Assembly (NCBI GenBank): GCA_015143295.1
Contig: CM026568.1
Span: forward strand, 29,520,441-29,584,440
Direction: 5' to 3'
Length of the DNA stretch: 64,000 nucleotides
Source: Tetracentron sinense
Lineage: Eukaryota; Streptophyta; Magnoliopsida; Trochodendrales; Trochodendraceae
Part shown: positions 35,324 through 47,089 of the stretch, piece by piece
Numbering within the stretch: position 1 is the stretch's first letter
Layout of the letters: every line of letters starts with the position of its first letter
Translations under genes and position numbers: made by a program
The notes under the pieces: model-generated
Databases searched by the model: none
What the model saw: the letters and a program-made list of their open reading frames with translations, nothing else
What the model was told of the DNA's origin: nothing

Positions 35324-35330
35324 CTATATA
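35324..35330 (-). promoter_or_regulatory. Putative TATA box of CSLC copy 2
   Basis: TATATAG on the minus strand, about 450 bp upstream of the CSLC2 ATG and just outside the duplicated block (border about 35309). It is unrelated in context to the copy 1 box. Confidence 0.4.
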
Positions 35331-35940
35331 CTGAGAACAAAAGGAAGAGATCTGTGTCTTCTTTAAGTGGTGAGAAATGGAAGGTCTGAGTTCTAATTTT
35401 TCATATTTATACAGTAGATTTTGGAAAATGCCAGCAAGGTACAGCCAAATTGCAGATATCACCACAAAGGTTTTTCTTTCACGCCCAAAAGAAATTCTAC
35501 TTCACTACTTCAGTAATTTTGAGAAATATAGCTCATTTAAGAAACTAGAAGTTGGTAGTTATTCTGACGGTTGAGAATATCCGTTACTTCACTCAATTTC
35601 TATGTGTACAAAGCTGCCTTTCGAGTTTCGATAACTAAAACAAATGCCCACGGTTCATGACAGTTATGACACACATAACAGAGGTGGGCCCGGCGGCGAA
35701 ATTGGACGGCCCAGATCAATGGAGAATATTTTACCAGTTGTGACTTGTGCGTGAGGATTGATTCGTCAACATTCTACCCTATGGACCTGCATAGTGTGAC
35801 CCACACCCATTCAAGCCACGTTCACGGTTTTATTTTACGTACGTAGACGCCATCATTGATTGATGATTCAAATTAAAAGTAGTTGACATGCTGATTGCTG
35901 ACGCCATCATTGTCAACTTAAAAATAATGCAAATAAAAAG
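35331..35940. other. Upstream region of CSLC copy 2
   Basis: No coding region or bounded element recognised. This should hold the copy 2 promoter. It has no counterpart upstream of copy 1. Confidence 0.4.
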
Positions 35941-35948
35941 TTGTATTC

Positions 35949-36100
35949 TCACACCATGGGACTAGCCCGGTGGTATTGTGTCCCCTCATTAGGACGGAGG
36001 TTCCGGGTCGAGTCCCGTGCAGGTAGGCGTTGTGATTTCCCCACACTTTCGTTGAGCAAATTCTAACCCACTAACTCTAAACTGTGAAGAAAAAAAAAAA
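35949..36100 (+). mobile_element. tRNA-derived SINE with target duplications
   Basis: A 152-bp unit with an A-box (ACTAGCCCGGTGGTA) and a strong B-box (GGTTCCGGGTCGAGTCCCG), ending in an A-run. It is flanked by the exact direct repeat TTGTATTC at 35941-35948 and 36101-36108. Confidence 0.85.
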
Positions 36101-36108
36101 TTGTATTC

Positions 36109-38253
36109 AAAAACCTCAAAGTGCTCCTCTTGTGAGAGCAAGGAGCAGGATTACATGTTTTTCACCTGTTGAAGTGATCCAGGGTTCCACTCTCACAGAC
36201 CAGGGTGTGGCAGTTGAGATGCCCACGAGTAAGCTATAGCTATAGCTCAAAAAGGTGCTGGTGATGCACTGACATAGGTGTACGCCCGTGTGTGTGCGCC
36301 TATCAAATGACCATATTTTATAAAAACAAACCCACTTATCCTAAATATATTTTTTTAAAAAAATTATTTAAATTTTTTGTGCTGCAATTACTTAAATGGG
36401 CCCCACTATCCAACGGCCCAATTGACAAGAATTGCTGTTACGGACACAAAACAGTGGAGGAGAAAAATAAGAGATTAAACAGTAGGGGGTGAGAAACCAG
36501 TCATTTTCGCATCAATTCAGGCAATTAAACTAATGGGGTTTGGTGTTTTATGGGATTAGATGGTTGTGTCCTAGCAACCATACACCATTTCCTAACACAG
36601 CCCACACGAGAGGATATATCCTTATATTTGGGCTCTGAAGGCATTTTAGTCTTGGCGGTTTGGAGGGTCACATGGGAGGGTAACTGTCCTACCACCTAAC
36701 AACTCCAATGTGCTCAGATGCCCTGGACTTGGCTGTGCCTGTTCAATCCATTTTACTATAATATCTTCTACACTACTGATTGTCTTCACTGTCTCTCTCT
36801 CTGTTCTGTTGTGTGTGTGTTATAGTATTACTAGTATAGATAGCTAGAAAGGGGTACTCGATCCTTCCATCATGATATAGACAACCCTTTAATCAGGTTA
36901 TCATGATCATCAATCTGGACCATTCAAGTGTCAGACGAGCCCACCCCTAGATTTCACACCTGATTCCAATCATCGTTCAATAAAACTTTGGTGTATAGCT
37001 AGTCCGTCCAAAGGCTGCCACATGGTCCACACAGATGACCATGTCTTCCAAAGTCTGAGGTGGAGAAACAGCCGGTGCACCTGCTTGTCAAGGGGCGTCC
37101 AAATGTCAGTGCTCCCTCTAGATCGGTCACAGCAATCAACCCTGATTCCTGGCTATCCAGAAGAAAGATATATGGTTAACCATTCCAACTCAAAGACATC
37201 GATCCAACGCTGGCGATTGTTCAAATGGTGAAAAAGCAATTGGGCAGTCCTGATTGATAAGCATATATGAGCAATAAATGGAGACACCATAATTAATTGC
37301 ACTAATCATATTGATATGTGCTAATATGAGTGGTACCATCATGACCAAAAACATAATCCTCTCACCTGGCCCATAAGCCATGTGTAACCATTAATAAATT
37401 GGGGAATACTGAGGGACAATAAACACAAAAAGAAGCCACAAATGGTTAGGGTTAGTAGATGGATAATGGGAATGGGTGCTTTGATTTCTTGTCTTTCATC
37501 CACATGATGAGTTATCTTAGGAAGAACAACAATGTGAGAGTGTCTGACATGTCTATTGAAGTTCTAACCCCTTGTCTGGTGGGTGAGATGTCCAATTTCA
37601 AATCCGAAATGGACCAGGTGGTCCGATACGGTTGGACTATGTGGTAACTGTGACTGCCACCTCACCTGCATGATTGATTTTGAGATCATGTTCTGGTCAG
37701 TTGTAAAAAAAATCGCAAAAAACTGACAAGTTCAATTTGCAAATAACCTTCCCAAACAATTTCCTACTTTTAAGGTTCTCTGCTTGTAGTTCTTTTTTTC
37801 CCTTTTTTTGTGCTTAATAGCAAGAAGAGTGGCAGGTTTGAGGTGGATTACTAGTTGTCTTGTTCAAGGGAGAAATCTAGTTTCTCACTCTTGATCTTTG
37901 TATGTATTTGAGATGGGCTTCCTACCCTACACTTGATGAAGGCTAAGCCTTTGATATAGCAAAGAAACTGAAGGCTGATACAGCAGGAAGAAACTCTCTG
38001 CCCCACAAGTTAAATATCAACCCGAATTGTAACTAAAATCCCACACATGGGTCCTCTCTCCGGTGAAATAGACTGGACAAAAGAGTAGGGATTCTTCGGT
38101 TCCTCAATGGAAAATCACTAAATTGATCAAAAACTTTATGGGGTAATAACTAAAAAGCCTGACAATCCGAAGGGAAATGAAAATTGTCCGCACACAAAAT
38201 GGTCATTACCCTTACTTAGTACCTAATGGATGATCATGGTCCAAAATATTCCA
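36109..38253. other. Intergenic, nothing recognised
   Basis: Short CT and GT runs near 36793-36823. Open frames here are short, lack family resemblance and do not join by splice sites. I see no bounded repeat. Confidence 0.5.
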
Positions 38254-38261
38254 CCTATCTG

Positions 38262-39259
38262 CATGGTTTAAAATTTCGATATGTATCGACTGAAACGGGC
38301 CGATACGTATCTTGTTTGGAGCTACCCAATACACTAATACGTAGAAAAAAAAATCTCGCATATTGGGCGTATCGAACCGATACGGGACCGATACAAGCCC
38401 GATACAAGGGATTTTTCAGTTAATTTTTTTCTCTTCTTCCATTTACACTAGAATCCACAGCACAGAACCGATACACAACTTATTTACATAAATATTATTT
38501 AAGTAAATAATTTTGAACTTATTTCTTTAATTTACTTAAGATATTAATATGTAAATAAGGTTATCCCCCTATTTGAATTCAATAAAAATTATCATAAATT
38601 CAAATTCTTGAAGAATAAAAAGTCAACTTTCCAGTTCAAGAACAAATTCCTCTTTTTAGCACCGATTGGGTTAAAATTTCAACTTTCAAATGAATAAATA
38701 TTTCTCAAATATTAAATTTCATAAATTCTATCATATCAAAGATTACCAAAACTCAAAAGTTTGGCAAAAAAATTCTCAGATTTTAGTCTTAAAAAATATT
38801 CTCATCTACAAGATCAAATGGTCAACTAAAGTGTAATAGTTCAGCATAAAAAGACTTACAAATAGCTTAAAATTTATGGTTGGAATTCAATACATTCTTT
38901 TTTAACTTATTTAATGTAAGGTTTTAATATCTAAATTATTTTTCTTACACTTAACTAAGTGACTATGGTTTGTATTTTCATACTTTTTTATGCACGTCTT
39001 TTTTAACTTATAAAATTTTTAGCTCTCATATGTATGGTTATAAGCATAGTTGGAGACCTTCACTTAATTTGTTTTTAGCTTATATTTGCACTAAAAGTAG
39101 TTTTGTGCAAGGTATCCAAGTTTTTCCTTACGTATTCAAGCGTTTCTTAGTGTATCTTGATTTATTCCACCTTATCCATCTTATACGGTCCAATACATCG
39201 ATACGTATCCTGTTTTGAACTTATCGATACGGCACCCGATACCGATATTTTGAACCAAG
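38262..39259. mobile_element. Non-autonomous hAT-like element of about 1 kb
   Basis: Flanked by the exact 8-bp repeat CCTATCTG (38254-38261 and 39260-39267). Ends CATGGTTTAAAATTTCGATA and, in reverse complement, CTTGGTTCAAAATATCGGTA. The ends are dense in CGATACGTATC words. No transposase is present and the interior is AT-rich. The 8-bp duplication fits hAT. A related end occurs near 56815. Confidence 0.7.
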
Positions 39260-39267
39260 CCTATCTG

Positions 39268-40480
39268 ATAGTCCAAACAATCCAATGAATTCACATTGTT
39301 TTGGTCATCCAGCAAATTATCAGTGATGATCCAAAACTACCTACATTGCTTGGATGGTTAGAGTCAATTTGGTTGGGTGCTAAGGTGGGGATACAGCCAA
39401 TCCAAGAGAATCCGATCAGACAATAGGTGATGGATATGGGCATCAATTTGCAACTAGGTTTATACAAGCTTTTGAGATAGAATTTAGAAGACAGCAGCTC
39501 ATCCCATGGTTTGCATGGTAAACTGGTAGTTACACTAGGGCCAAAAACATTGCTTAATACATCCTAAACTCGGCGACACGAGACTGGATCCAAGCCCTTG
39601 CAGTTCTCTCTTTTCTTTTCTGCTGTCAAGCATATTATAGTGGAATACCAACAGAACTGGCCGCTGATCAGTGAAGCTTGGAGAGAAAAACAAAACCCAC
39701 TGGAAAGCCGCTTTAAAAAAATAGTAAAGGAAGACTAGTCCAAGACCATTACTACAGCCAAGAATCATGTAGAGAACCTAGTGACAATATAAACAGCTCA
39801 TATATGGGGGTATCCTAACAGACCCGAACTCTATACTTAGGCAATTTTCTTTTTGAAATAAAAAGTGGAATTTCTTTCCATTTCCAAATTTAAGGGTCCA
39901 TTGTATTGAAGTTTGATCATACAATGGCTGAAAGTGCATTCTCCTATTGGCAATTGGGTACGAATTCTAAGGGCTGGAAGCCTATGTCTGTAAAACAACA
40001 GATGTGAAGTGAGAAGGCATCAAAGGCTGGAGGTGATCAGTGGAATGTTTGGGGTATAATGCCATGGATGAGTGATTAACTAGGGGCGAAATCCCAAAAA
40101 GGAACATATAGGAGAAGAGCAACTAGGGTGTGCTGCATAGATAATATGACGGAAGTCAATAGGCACAGTCAAGGATCATCAGTCAAGCTTGGCTTATCAC
40201 CCCGATTTCCTCAGACATGGGTCTGCCTTCTGGACAGTGAAGCTTCATTCAGGGTAGAGTTGGGGACCTGCAGTTAAAATATCCAATGGTGATGACATGA
40301 ACCACTCGAGAAATCTCAGTCATAAGACTGGAGTACCAACTTTAGGCACAAACCAAGACAGCAAATAATGACTGACATAATGGCAAACAAATGAGTGTAA
40401 CAAACCCTGGAAGTAGTGCATGAGAATTAACTTGTCCAAGAGTTGTCCGGCTTGGCACCTTCAGTCCCTTTTCCTTATCC
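39268..40480. other. Intergenic, nothing recognised
   Basis: No coding segment with family resemblance and no bounded repeat found. Confidence 0.5.
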
Positions 40481-40611
40481 CTATTTTTGGTTGCCGAGAA
40501 AATAAGTAAAAACATGGAAAAGAAAAGAAAATGAGACAAAATGCACTACAAATTGTATTAGAATTCAAAATTTTCTTTTCTTTTCCATATTTTCTCAACA
40601 ACCAAACATAG
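40481..40611. mobile_element. MITE, family member 1
   Basis: Ends CTATTTTTGGTTGCCGAGAA and, in reverse complement, CTATGTTTGGTTGTTGAGAA. The same family is at 61051-61195, with matching interior (ATGGAAAAGAAAAGAAAAT). Confidence 0.7.
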
Positions 40612-40639
40612 CATATAGGATTGTGTGGAATCCAAGCAT

Positions 40640-41270
40640 TCCTCCGAGGTATCTTTCTTCTTATGGAATGCTACTTTGAATAAAATTCTCGCTTGTGATC
40701 ACTTGAAAAATAGATGATGGAGAATGGCTAACCATTTGTGCATGTGCGAGGAAGGGACAGTAGATCATTTGTTATTTCATTGTCCCATTGTGGATGATAT
40801 TTGGGGGTTTTCCTTTCTAGAGTCTGCATGGATTGGGTCTTTCCTTCTTCCTTCCTGGACTTTTGATCTTGCTGGTCCTGGATCAGTGCGGATTGTGCTA
40901 GGGAGGTAGTTTGGTCATTGCTCCCTGAAGCTATAGGATGGTCCATCTGGAAAGTGAGAAACCAGAGAGCGTTTGAGGACTCTGCATCTCTTTCACCTCG
41001 CATTTGCTCACGGATAAAACAGCTCATTCTGGACTGGAGCTCAGTTAGGCGATCAATTAAGGACATGGGCAAGGACCGCAAAGTGATGGGATGAGTTTTG
41101 ATTCCTACGAGTGACTAGTGAGGACATTGCTAATCAATAGTTTTATGTGGCTTAGTTAGTATCTCTATTTTTGGAGTTTACATACTTGAAAACTCATTAT
41201 AGTTATTTGTAGTAATGAACTTTAGTTCATTTCTAATACAAATTTTGATTACTGATTTTTTTTTTAAAAA
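40640..41270 (+). pseudogene. LINE remnant: zf-RVT region and 3' tail
   Basis: The plus frame contains EVSFFLWNATLNKILACDHL, then MANHLCMCEEGTVDHLLFHC, the cysteine/histidine region that follows reverse transcriptase in plant LINEs (zf-RVT). It is broken by stops at about 40705 and after 40905, with later frame changes up to about 41085. The 3' part ends with TTCATTTCTAATACAAATTT, GATTACTGA and an A run (to about 41277). Confidence 0.75.
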
Positions 41271-41277
41271 AAAAAAA

Positions 41278-42092
41278 GAGGGCCAGGAACAGCCTATGCG
41301 ACAAATCAACTGGGTCATCAGATATTAAGGGCATGACGTGATACATTCTTGACATGTGGGGCCTGTGACTAATTGCTAAGCTTATCCCACTCAGAAGTGA
41401 AGGCACACCGCCAGGATGAGACAAGAAAAACCGTTGTCCCTAGTAACCAAGATCAACTCTACTAACCTAGATCAACTCTACATGGCAATCCAGGAACAGA
41501 ATGCAACAGTGGCAATTCAGGAACAGGATGCAACAGAGTTAACTGATCCTCATAATTCTAAGCCCTCGACATAATTGTAGCACATCTACAATAAGGTCCA
41601 GTGTTGGGTATTGTCGAAAACTTTTAATTCAATATTTGACACCTTGAAGTGTATGTTCATCATCTTGAAGTTCCCCCACAGGGTGAGAAGACCCTGTACC
41701 TTGCCCTTGGGCCCCTCCCACATGCAGGTTCATAGCTGGAGCGAATGAAAGCTTCACTGACTCTTCCCTGATGATCCTCAATTACAGCTTGTAAAGAATA
41801 CCAAAGTTCTGATGTCCTCTGCATAACATTTTTTTCACCTCCCAGTGTGCTCCAGATATGCAAGCAATTCAAGATCGGGTAATCATTCAAATTAACAATG
41901 GATCTGTTTATTCATCAATCGAAAGTCATAGACAAAACTGAGGTACTTCTAGAGAACCATCCAAGCAGCCAAATATCCCTTTGACTATTTTAGGGTGCGA
42001 TATTGGAGACTTTTTTGGACTAAGAAGCAAGTACGAATAGCAAGAAAAGGCTCATAGAACAGATGTGGCTAGACCAAAGATTCAATGTATCC
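41278..42092. other. Intergenic, nothing recognised
   Basis: A small repeat (GATCAACTCTAC, ATCAACTCTACATGGCAATC, GGCAATTCAGGAACAGGATG) lies near 41452-41530. No gene. Confidence 0.4.
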
Positions 42093-42298
42093 CTTATTGT
42101 AGAGACCCGAATCTTTTTCATGTTTTTCGTGCATTGCATTAAGGGTATTTTAGTCTATTAATTAAGTGGAAATTAGAAATTCTAAAACGCCAGAAATGTT
42201 CGTTTTCAAAAGACGAATCCAATGCAAGTTGAATCGTCAAAATCCGATGAACGAGTCAAAAGTTATGGCCAAAACAGTAAAGGGAGTCAAAACCTCCA

Positions 42299-42487
42299 GG
42301 AACCGATCGCTCGGTCAGAACCAGCGATCGATCGGTCCAAAACCGATCGATCGGTATCTATCGACTGGTCCAAATTTTTGTATGGGGAAATTTTCCAGAG
42401 AGTGTTTTTGACCGATCGCCCGGTCATAAACACCGATCGATCGGTAGGCAACCGATCGCTCGGTCATAACCACCAATCGCTCGGTCC
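42299..42487. repeat. CGATCGNTCGG palindrome cluster in the LTR U3
   Basis: At least seven copies or near-copies of ACCGATCGCTCGGTC or CCGATCGATCGGT lie upstream of the LTR TATA box, spaced irregularly about 20-60 bp apart. Confidence 0.85.
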
Positions 42488-42548
42488 TTCGTGTTTTTAC
42501 AGAAATTTAGTAAGGGCTTTTTGGTCTTTTGTTCTCAGACCTTGGGGC

Positions 42549-42556
42549 TATAAATA
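42549..42556 (+). promoter_or_regulatory. TATA box of the solo LTR
   Basis: TATAAATA, followed by a leader with TAGGGTTTAGAGAGAGGG, downstream of the palindrome cluster. Confidence 0.6.
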
Positions 42557-43438
42557 GGGGGTCCTACTCGAAATATTAAAATACTCCACCTAGTTCTAAC
42601 CTAATTTGGCAAAAAGGGGGAGAAACCCTAGGGTTTAGAGAGAGGGTTTTCTTGGAGAAGAAGGAGCTTGCTAGAAGATTGAGAGGAAAGCTTGGAGATC
42701 GTCCTCAAAGCTTCTCCAAATCTCCTCAGGAGCATTTTGAATCCAAGGGAAGGATTCCTAAGGTCGATATACTATCCTAATCAACTTTATTTTAAGGTTT
42801 TGTGAATGTTAAGATGCTAGGAATGGTAGAAATAGATGTTTGATGCATTTTCCCTAATTTTCTATGAAGTAAGCTAATTATTGATGAAAATGTGGATTGG
42901 ATGTGGATGGGAAATATATGGAGGATGGGAGTAATATGTGGATGTGAATAGTGAATTGATTGTATGGATGAAATATGGTTTGATGAATGCTTGAAAATAT
43001 AGAGGAGAAATGGATTCATATTATGCGTACACAAGGTGTTTGTGAAAATGCTTGAAAGGATAAATGCTATTATACTCTTATGAAATGGTGGTAAATTGAT
43101 TATGAATTGCGATATGGATTATGATAAGATATGTATATGTGAATGGTTTGTTAAGTATGTCTAATTATTTGCATGGAAATTGATAGTCGGGAAGGTAAGA
43201 ACTTAGAGGAACATCTCTCAAACCGGGAATTCTCTAACTATTTGGTATGGGACAGTATAGTGGAGTTTCTATGGTGGGAGATCGAAATCTAAGCAATTAC
43301 CAACTCGAATGTTAATTTCGACACTTAAGCACATATGCACGTGTATGTTAAGATAAGAGTCTCACAAGTCACACGTGGCCCACAAGCATGAGCATGACAT
43401 ACGTATGACATTCTGCATAAGCATAAGCATAAGCATGA

Positions 43439-43583
43439 CATGGTCCGTATCCGCCAAGAACGGCATGTCAACCATATGATTTCTAAGGCATGGTCCGTAT
43501 CCGCCAAGAACGGCATGTCTCATTACTGTGTGATCTGAATAAGTGCATAAGGCATGGTCCGTATCCGCCAAGAACGGCATGTC
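43439..43583. repeat. Three copies of a 31-bp repeat inside the solo LTR
   Basis: The unit starts CATGGTCCGTATCCGCCAAG and ends AACGGCATGTC, at 43439-43469, 43489-43519 and 43553-43583. Copies 2 and 3 share a longer period of 64 bp. Flanks are rich in GCATAA repeats (43416-43435 and 43609-43634). Confidence 0.9.
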
Positions 43584-44281
43584 TCATTACTGTATGATCT
43601 GAATAAGTGCATAAGCATAAGCGTAAGCATCTCACAAGCACGTGGTCTCATAAGCATAAGCAAATCATAAGTGTATTGTCTTCCAAGTCTAAGATTCTCA
43701 CAAGTACACGAGTCAAGGTGATGATATGATGTATATGCGCACACGTTCTTCCGCACTCTGATTATGTTATTATGCTATTGGATATGTTTCTGACTAAGTG
43801 CAGGTACATTATTATTGTTGATTGGATTTTATATACACTGAGTACCTTTGTACTCAGCCGGACTTTGTCTTGGCAGGTATAGAGCAGGAGTACACGGCGG
43901 AGCCGTGGGTTGAGGAGACTTACCTCGAGGAAGGAGGTGAAGGTGAGCCTTTTGAGGAGGGAGCCGGAGACTTGGGCGGCTACACCTCTTAGTTTACATT
44001 TCTTTTCATTGAGAGAGTTTTGTAATTGACTTTTAGAGGATGTTGCTCAGTAGACTTTTATGGTTGTGTATCAGACTCTTTGGATTTAGTAGTTGTAATT
44101 GTTGACTACAGACTCGTGTTATTTAGTTGGTTTGGGTTATATATATCGGGAATTTTATTACTCTAATTTTTGGAAGACTCGTGTAGTAGCCTTGTATGCA
44201 TGATTTTAAGCAGGTATAAGTAATGTGGCGATTCCAAAGTCCTATTTTAGCCTTGTGGGATTTTGGGGTCGTTACACTTAT

Positions 44282-45592
44282 AGTGGGAGACTAAAGTGGA
44301 GGGGGAACAGCCCACAGCTCAAACTATGAAATGCACGCTAAATTTTGGTTTTCTATGAGCTTTGGCACCCTTAGGAATAGGGAACTTCAAACAAAAATTG
44401 ATAATATTTCTAAATTTTTGGGAATATTTGAGGAAAATGTGAATATTCGCTAATATTTCAGGAATTGTTTTACATTCAAAACTCATAATACAAACAATCA
44501 TGTGCAATAAGATAAGATTATGGGACAAAACTACTAGTTGATGAGCATATATGATATTCTAAAAGCCATCATTGGCATCCTTTGAAACATCCAATAGTTA
44601 TACTATAATATAAATAAATAGCATCTACAACTAGTCAAAACGATATGAGGGCCACCATTAAGAGTTAATTTTTTAAAATGTCATACATCTGATTACAAAA
44701 ATCAAATAAATAACACGATCATACATTAATAATTCTGGGAGGTCTGTTAACTTGGTAAAAATTCAAGTAATTTTGAAAATTATTTTAGTTCGTACATCAT
44801 GTGAGTTAATTTGATAATTTTATTTTAGGAAAAAACTCATAATTGATAATACAACCACAAATCATGTCAGAGAATATAGATATTTTAATAATTTCTTTTC
44901 TTGTTTTTAATTAGATAAATTTTCAATTAATAACTACTAATTTAATTCAACAATTATAAATATGTGGAGATTTAGTCATTAAATAACTCAAGTGGAATTC
45001 TTGTAGAAATGGAGGCTTGAAAAGGTTTTCATAAATATTCCATCAACAGATGAGGTTTGGTTGAGTTTCAATAGGAACTTTGAAACATTAAAAAAAAAAT
45101 TATAAAGCACAACTAATTTTTGCCTACATTTTGGCCATTTCCAAAAAATTGCAAAATGTACAAAATATAAAAGGTACAGTTCAAATCACCTTAGATATTT
45201 TTTGCTCCTTGCAAAATTTAGAAATTTTGCCTAACTTTAAAACCAAACTGGAGAGACCCAAGTAGGCATTGACAATTTGCCTTAATTCTTGTTTTGCCAT
45301 TGTATTGAATGTCGTCAAGTCACCATTGTGCTAGGATCTAGCATTGAGAACATATAAAACTAAAAACAGAGGTGTAGTGGAACTAAATATCAGGCATGCT
45401 TAATCTTCATGAAATGGGGAATCTTTGTATTGAGGCAACAGAAGGTACTAGTACTACAAGTTGTGGAGAGGAAGCAAAAGAAGAGACTGACTTGTAGAGG
45501 ATGGGAGAGCAACAAAACTTGTACTTTCATATAGATTCATGCTAATTCAAAATATGACCCTCACCCTAGTTTATAAGGAGAAAACATATCAA
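44282..45592. other. AT-rich intergenic, nothing recognised
   Basis: Very AT-rich, with words like GGAATATTTGAGGAAAATGT and AATTTTGAAAATT. No gene or bounded element. Confidence 0.5.
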
Positions 45593-46520
45593 GGAGGATC
45601 GCATACATTATAGGGTCAGTTGCAGGACATCTGCACGGAAACAAGCATTTCTCCCTCATATGAGATCGTACGATATATCATTGAAAAGATCTTGAGTATC
45701 GAACTTATACATAGGTTTGTCAACAAATCGGCACGACTCAACTTGACTGACATGACCCAAACCGATTATGTCGGTTCTGGTTTGTATATGGAACCAACAG
45801 ACCAGTTCTTGTTCCCGAAACAGAGAACTGATAATAGACGGTTCAATTCCAGTTACGCTTAACGCATGAGTGCAGCACAACTTTCATTGCTCACTGTTAC
45901 AATTTTTATTGATAAAAATTATAAAAATAATGGTAACGGGATTGGGTCGGTTCTGGTTCCTTGATTTCTAATCGGTTCTGTTCCCTTTTCCTAGACCTTA
46001 TTGGTTCTGATTCCCTGGTTCCTCTAATCGGTCTGGTTTTGGTACTCCCTTGCCCCAGAACTGACCAGTTGACTGCCCAACTTAAAACATACTATACATA
46101 TTACATATTAAGTCTGCACAAGAATTGAAGAACCCATTAGAATCTATACAACTCAATAGAGAATCATGATGCACTTATAAGTCGTAACACGCATTACGGT
46201 ACATGCCACCTGACCAATACTTTTTTTTTAATTTCTATTTATAATAAATCATTTTTTATTGTACAGATAATTTTACCCCAACTAGTATTAGGATTCACAT
46301 TGCAGTATAACTAGGATTAGGATGGGTTGTTCTTTTGGGAACCCAATTAGAACCAGAGTGTTTTTCCAGCCCAATTCAAGTGTTCTTTTGGGAACCCAAT
46401 TAGAACAGATTGGAGGAAGAGATTTCTCCTCTAGATCAGAACAACTGGAATTAGAGCAAGTTTTCCAGTAGGGATACCCTAGTGCATGTCATTGTTGATA
46501 CAGAAGCAATATTAAGAATC
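45593..46520 (+). repeat. LTR-like segment, left (diverged from 53265-54150)
   Basis: Shared order of blocks with 53265-54150: the CGTACATTAT/GGTCAGT block at the start, a TTGAGTATCGAAC-like block, AACATACTATACATA, ACTAGGATTAGGAT, and a TTGGAGGAAGAGATT block near the end. The two look like old, heavily diverged LTRs of one element. Exact ends not found. Confidence 0.4.
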
Positions 46521-47089
46521 CGGTCTAAAACTATTGATCACAAAAAATATAAAATAAACTAAAATCTTGGTCTAAAACTCGTACAGCCTCTACAATCACA
46601 TCAAAGGAAGACGATACAAGTTTATGACTGAGGAAGACAGAAATAAGGAATGTCTCACAGCGATCAAGTAGAGACTCGTTTAGATAACAAAGTTCCTAAT
46701 ACATCTTCCCACGACAAAGGGGATCACTTAATCACCATCTCATATGCATGTTAAAGAAATGTTGATCAAAGCACGATCTTTGTGGGAGCATTCAAAATAT
46801 GAAGATGAAGAAATAGACAAGGCTATTGTTAGCTCTGATGGAGGCCAGGAAAATCTCGAGCCGTCCATCCTTTTAGGATTGAGGCGAAAATCGATATCAC
46901 AACATAGAGGTTGTTGACGCGGAGAAGTTAGATAATTAACTCGACCAATTAAAAACTTATTTTTTCTAAGTGTACAGATACTCAAAAAATCAGTTTTTCT
47001 CAATGGAAGGTGTTGAGCCATGCCCTCACATGGTAGAACCCTACATGTGTAACCACTAAGTCTCAATGTTGTTATGGAAGATATTCCAG
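46521..47089. other. Nothing recognised
   Basis: Region between the LTR-like segment and the gag fragments. The 108-aa antisense frame (46740-47066) has no family resemblance. Confidence 0.4.

Larger units (their letters stand above)
42098..44276 (+). mobile_element. Solo LTR, 2.18 kb, 5-bp target duplication
   Basis: Starts TGTAGAGACCCGAATC and ends GGGGTCGTTACA, so the ends are TG...CA and inverted (TGTARMGACCC). It is flanked by CTTAT at 42093-42097 and 44277-44281. TATAAATA at 42549-42556 with a GGGAGAAACCCTAGGGTTT leader downstream fits an LTR promoter. No internal retroelement domains adjoin it, so it is a solo LTR. The lineage is not assigned from sequence alone. Confidence 0.85.

Noticed and set aside
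35955..36040. tRNA gene candidate
   Set aside because: A and B boxes are present but no cloverleaf can be drawn; the A-tail and flanking duplications show it is a SINE.
42792..43034. 80-codon frame in the solo LTR
   Set aside because: AT-rich, within LTR boundaries, with no protein resemblance.
43439..43583. Spaced 31-bp repeats that look like a short CRISPR array
   Set aside because: The locus is a plant LTR, spacers are themselves partly repeated, and there are no cas genes.
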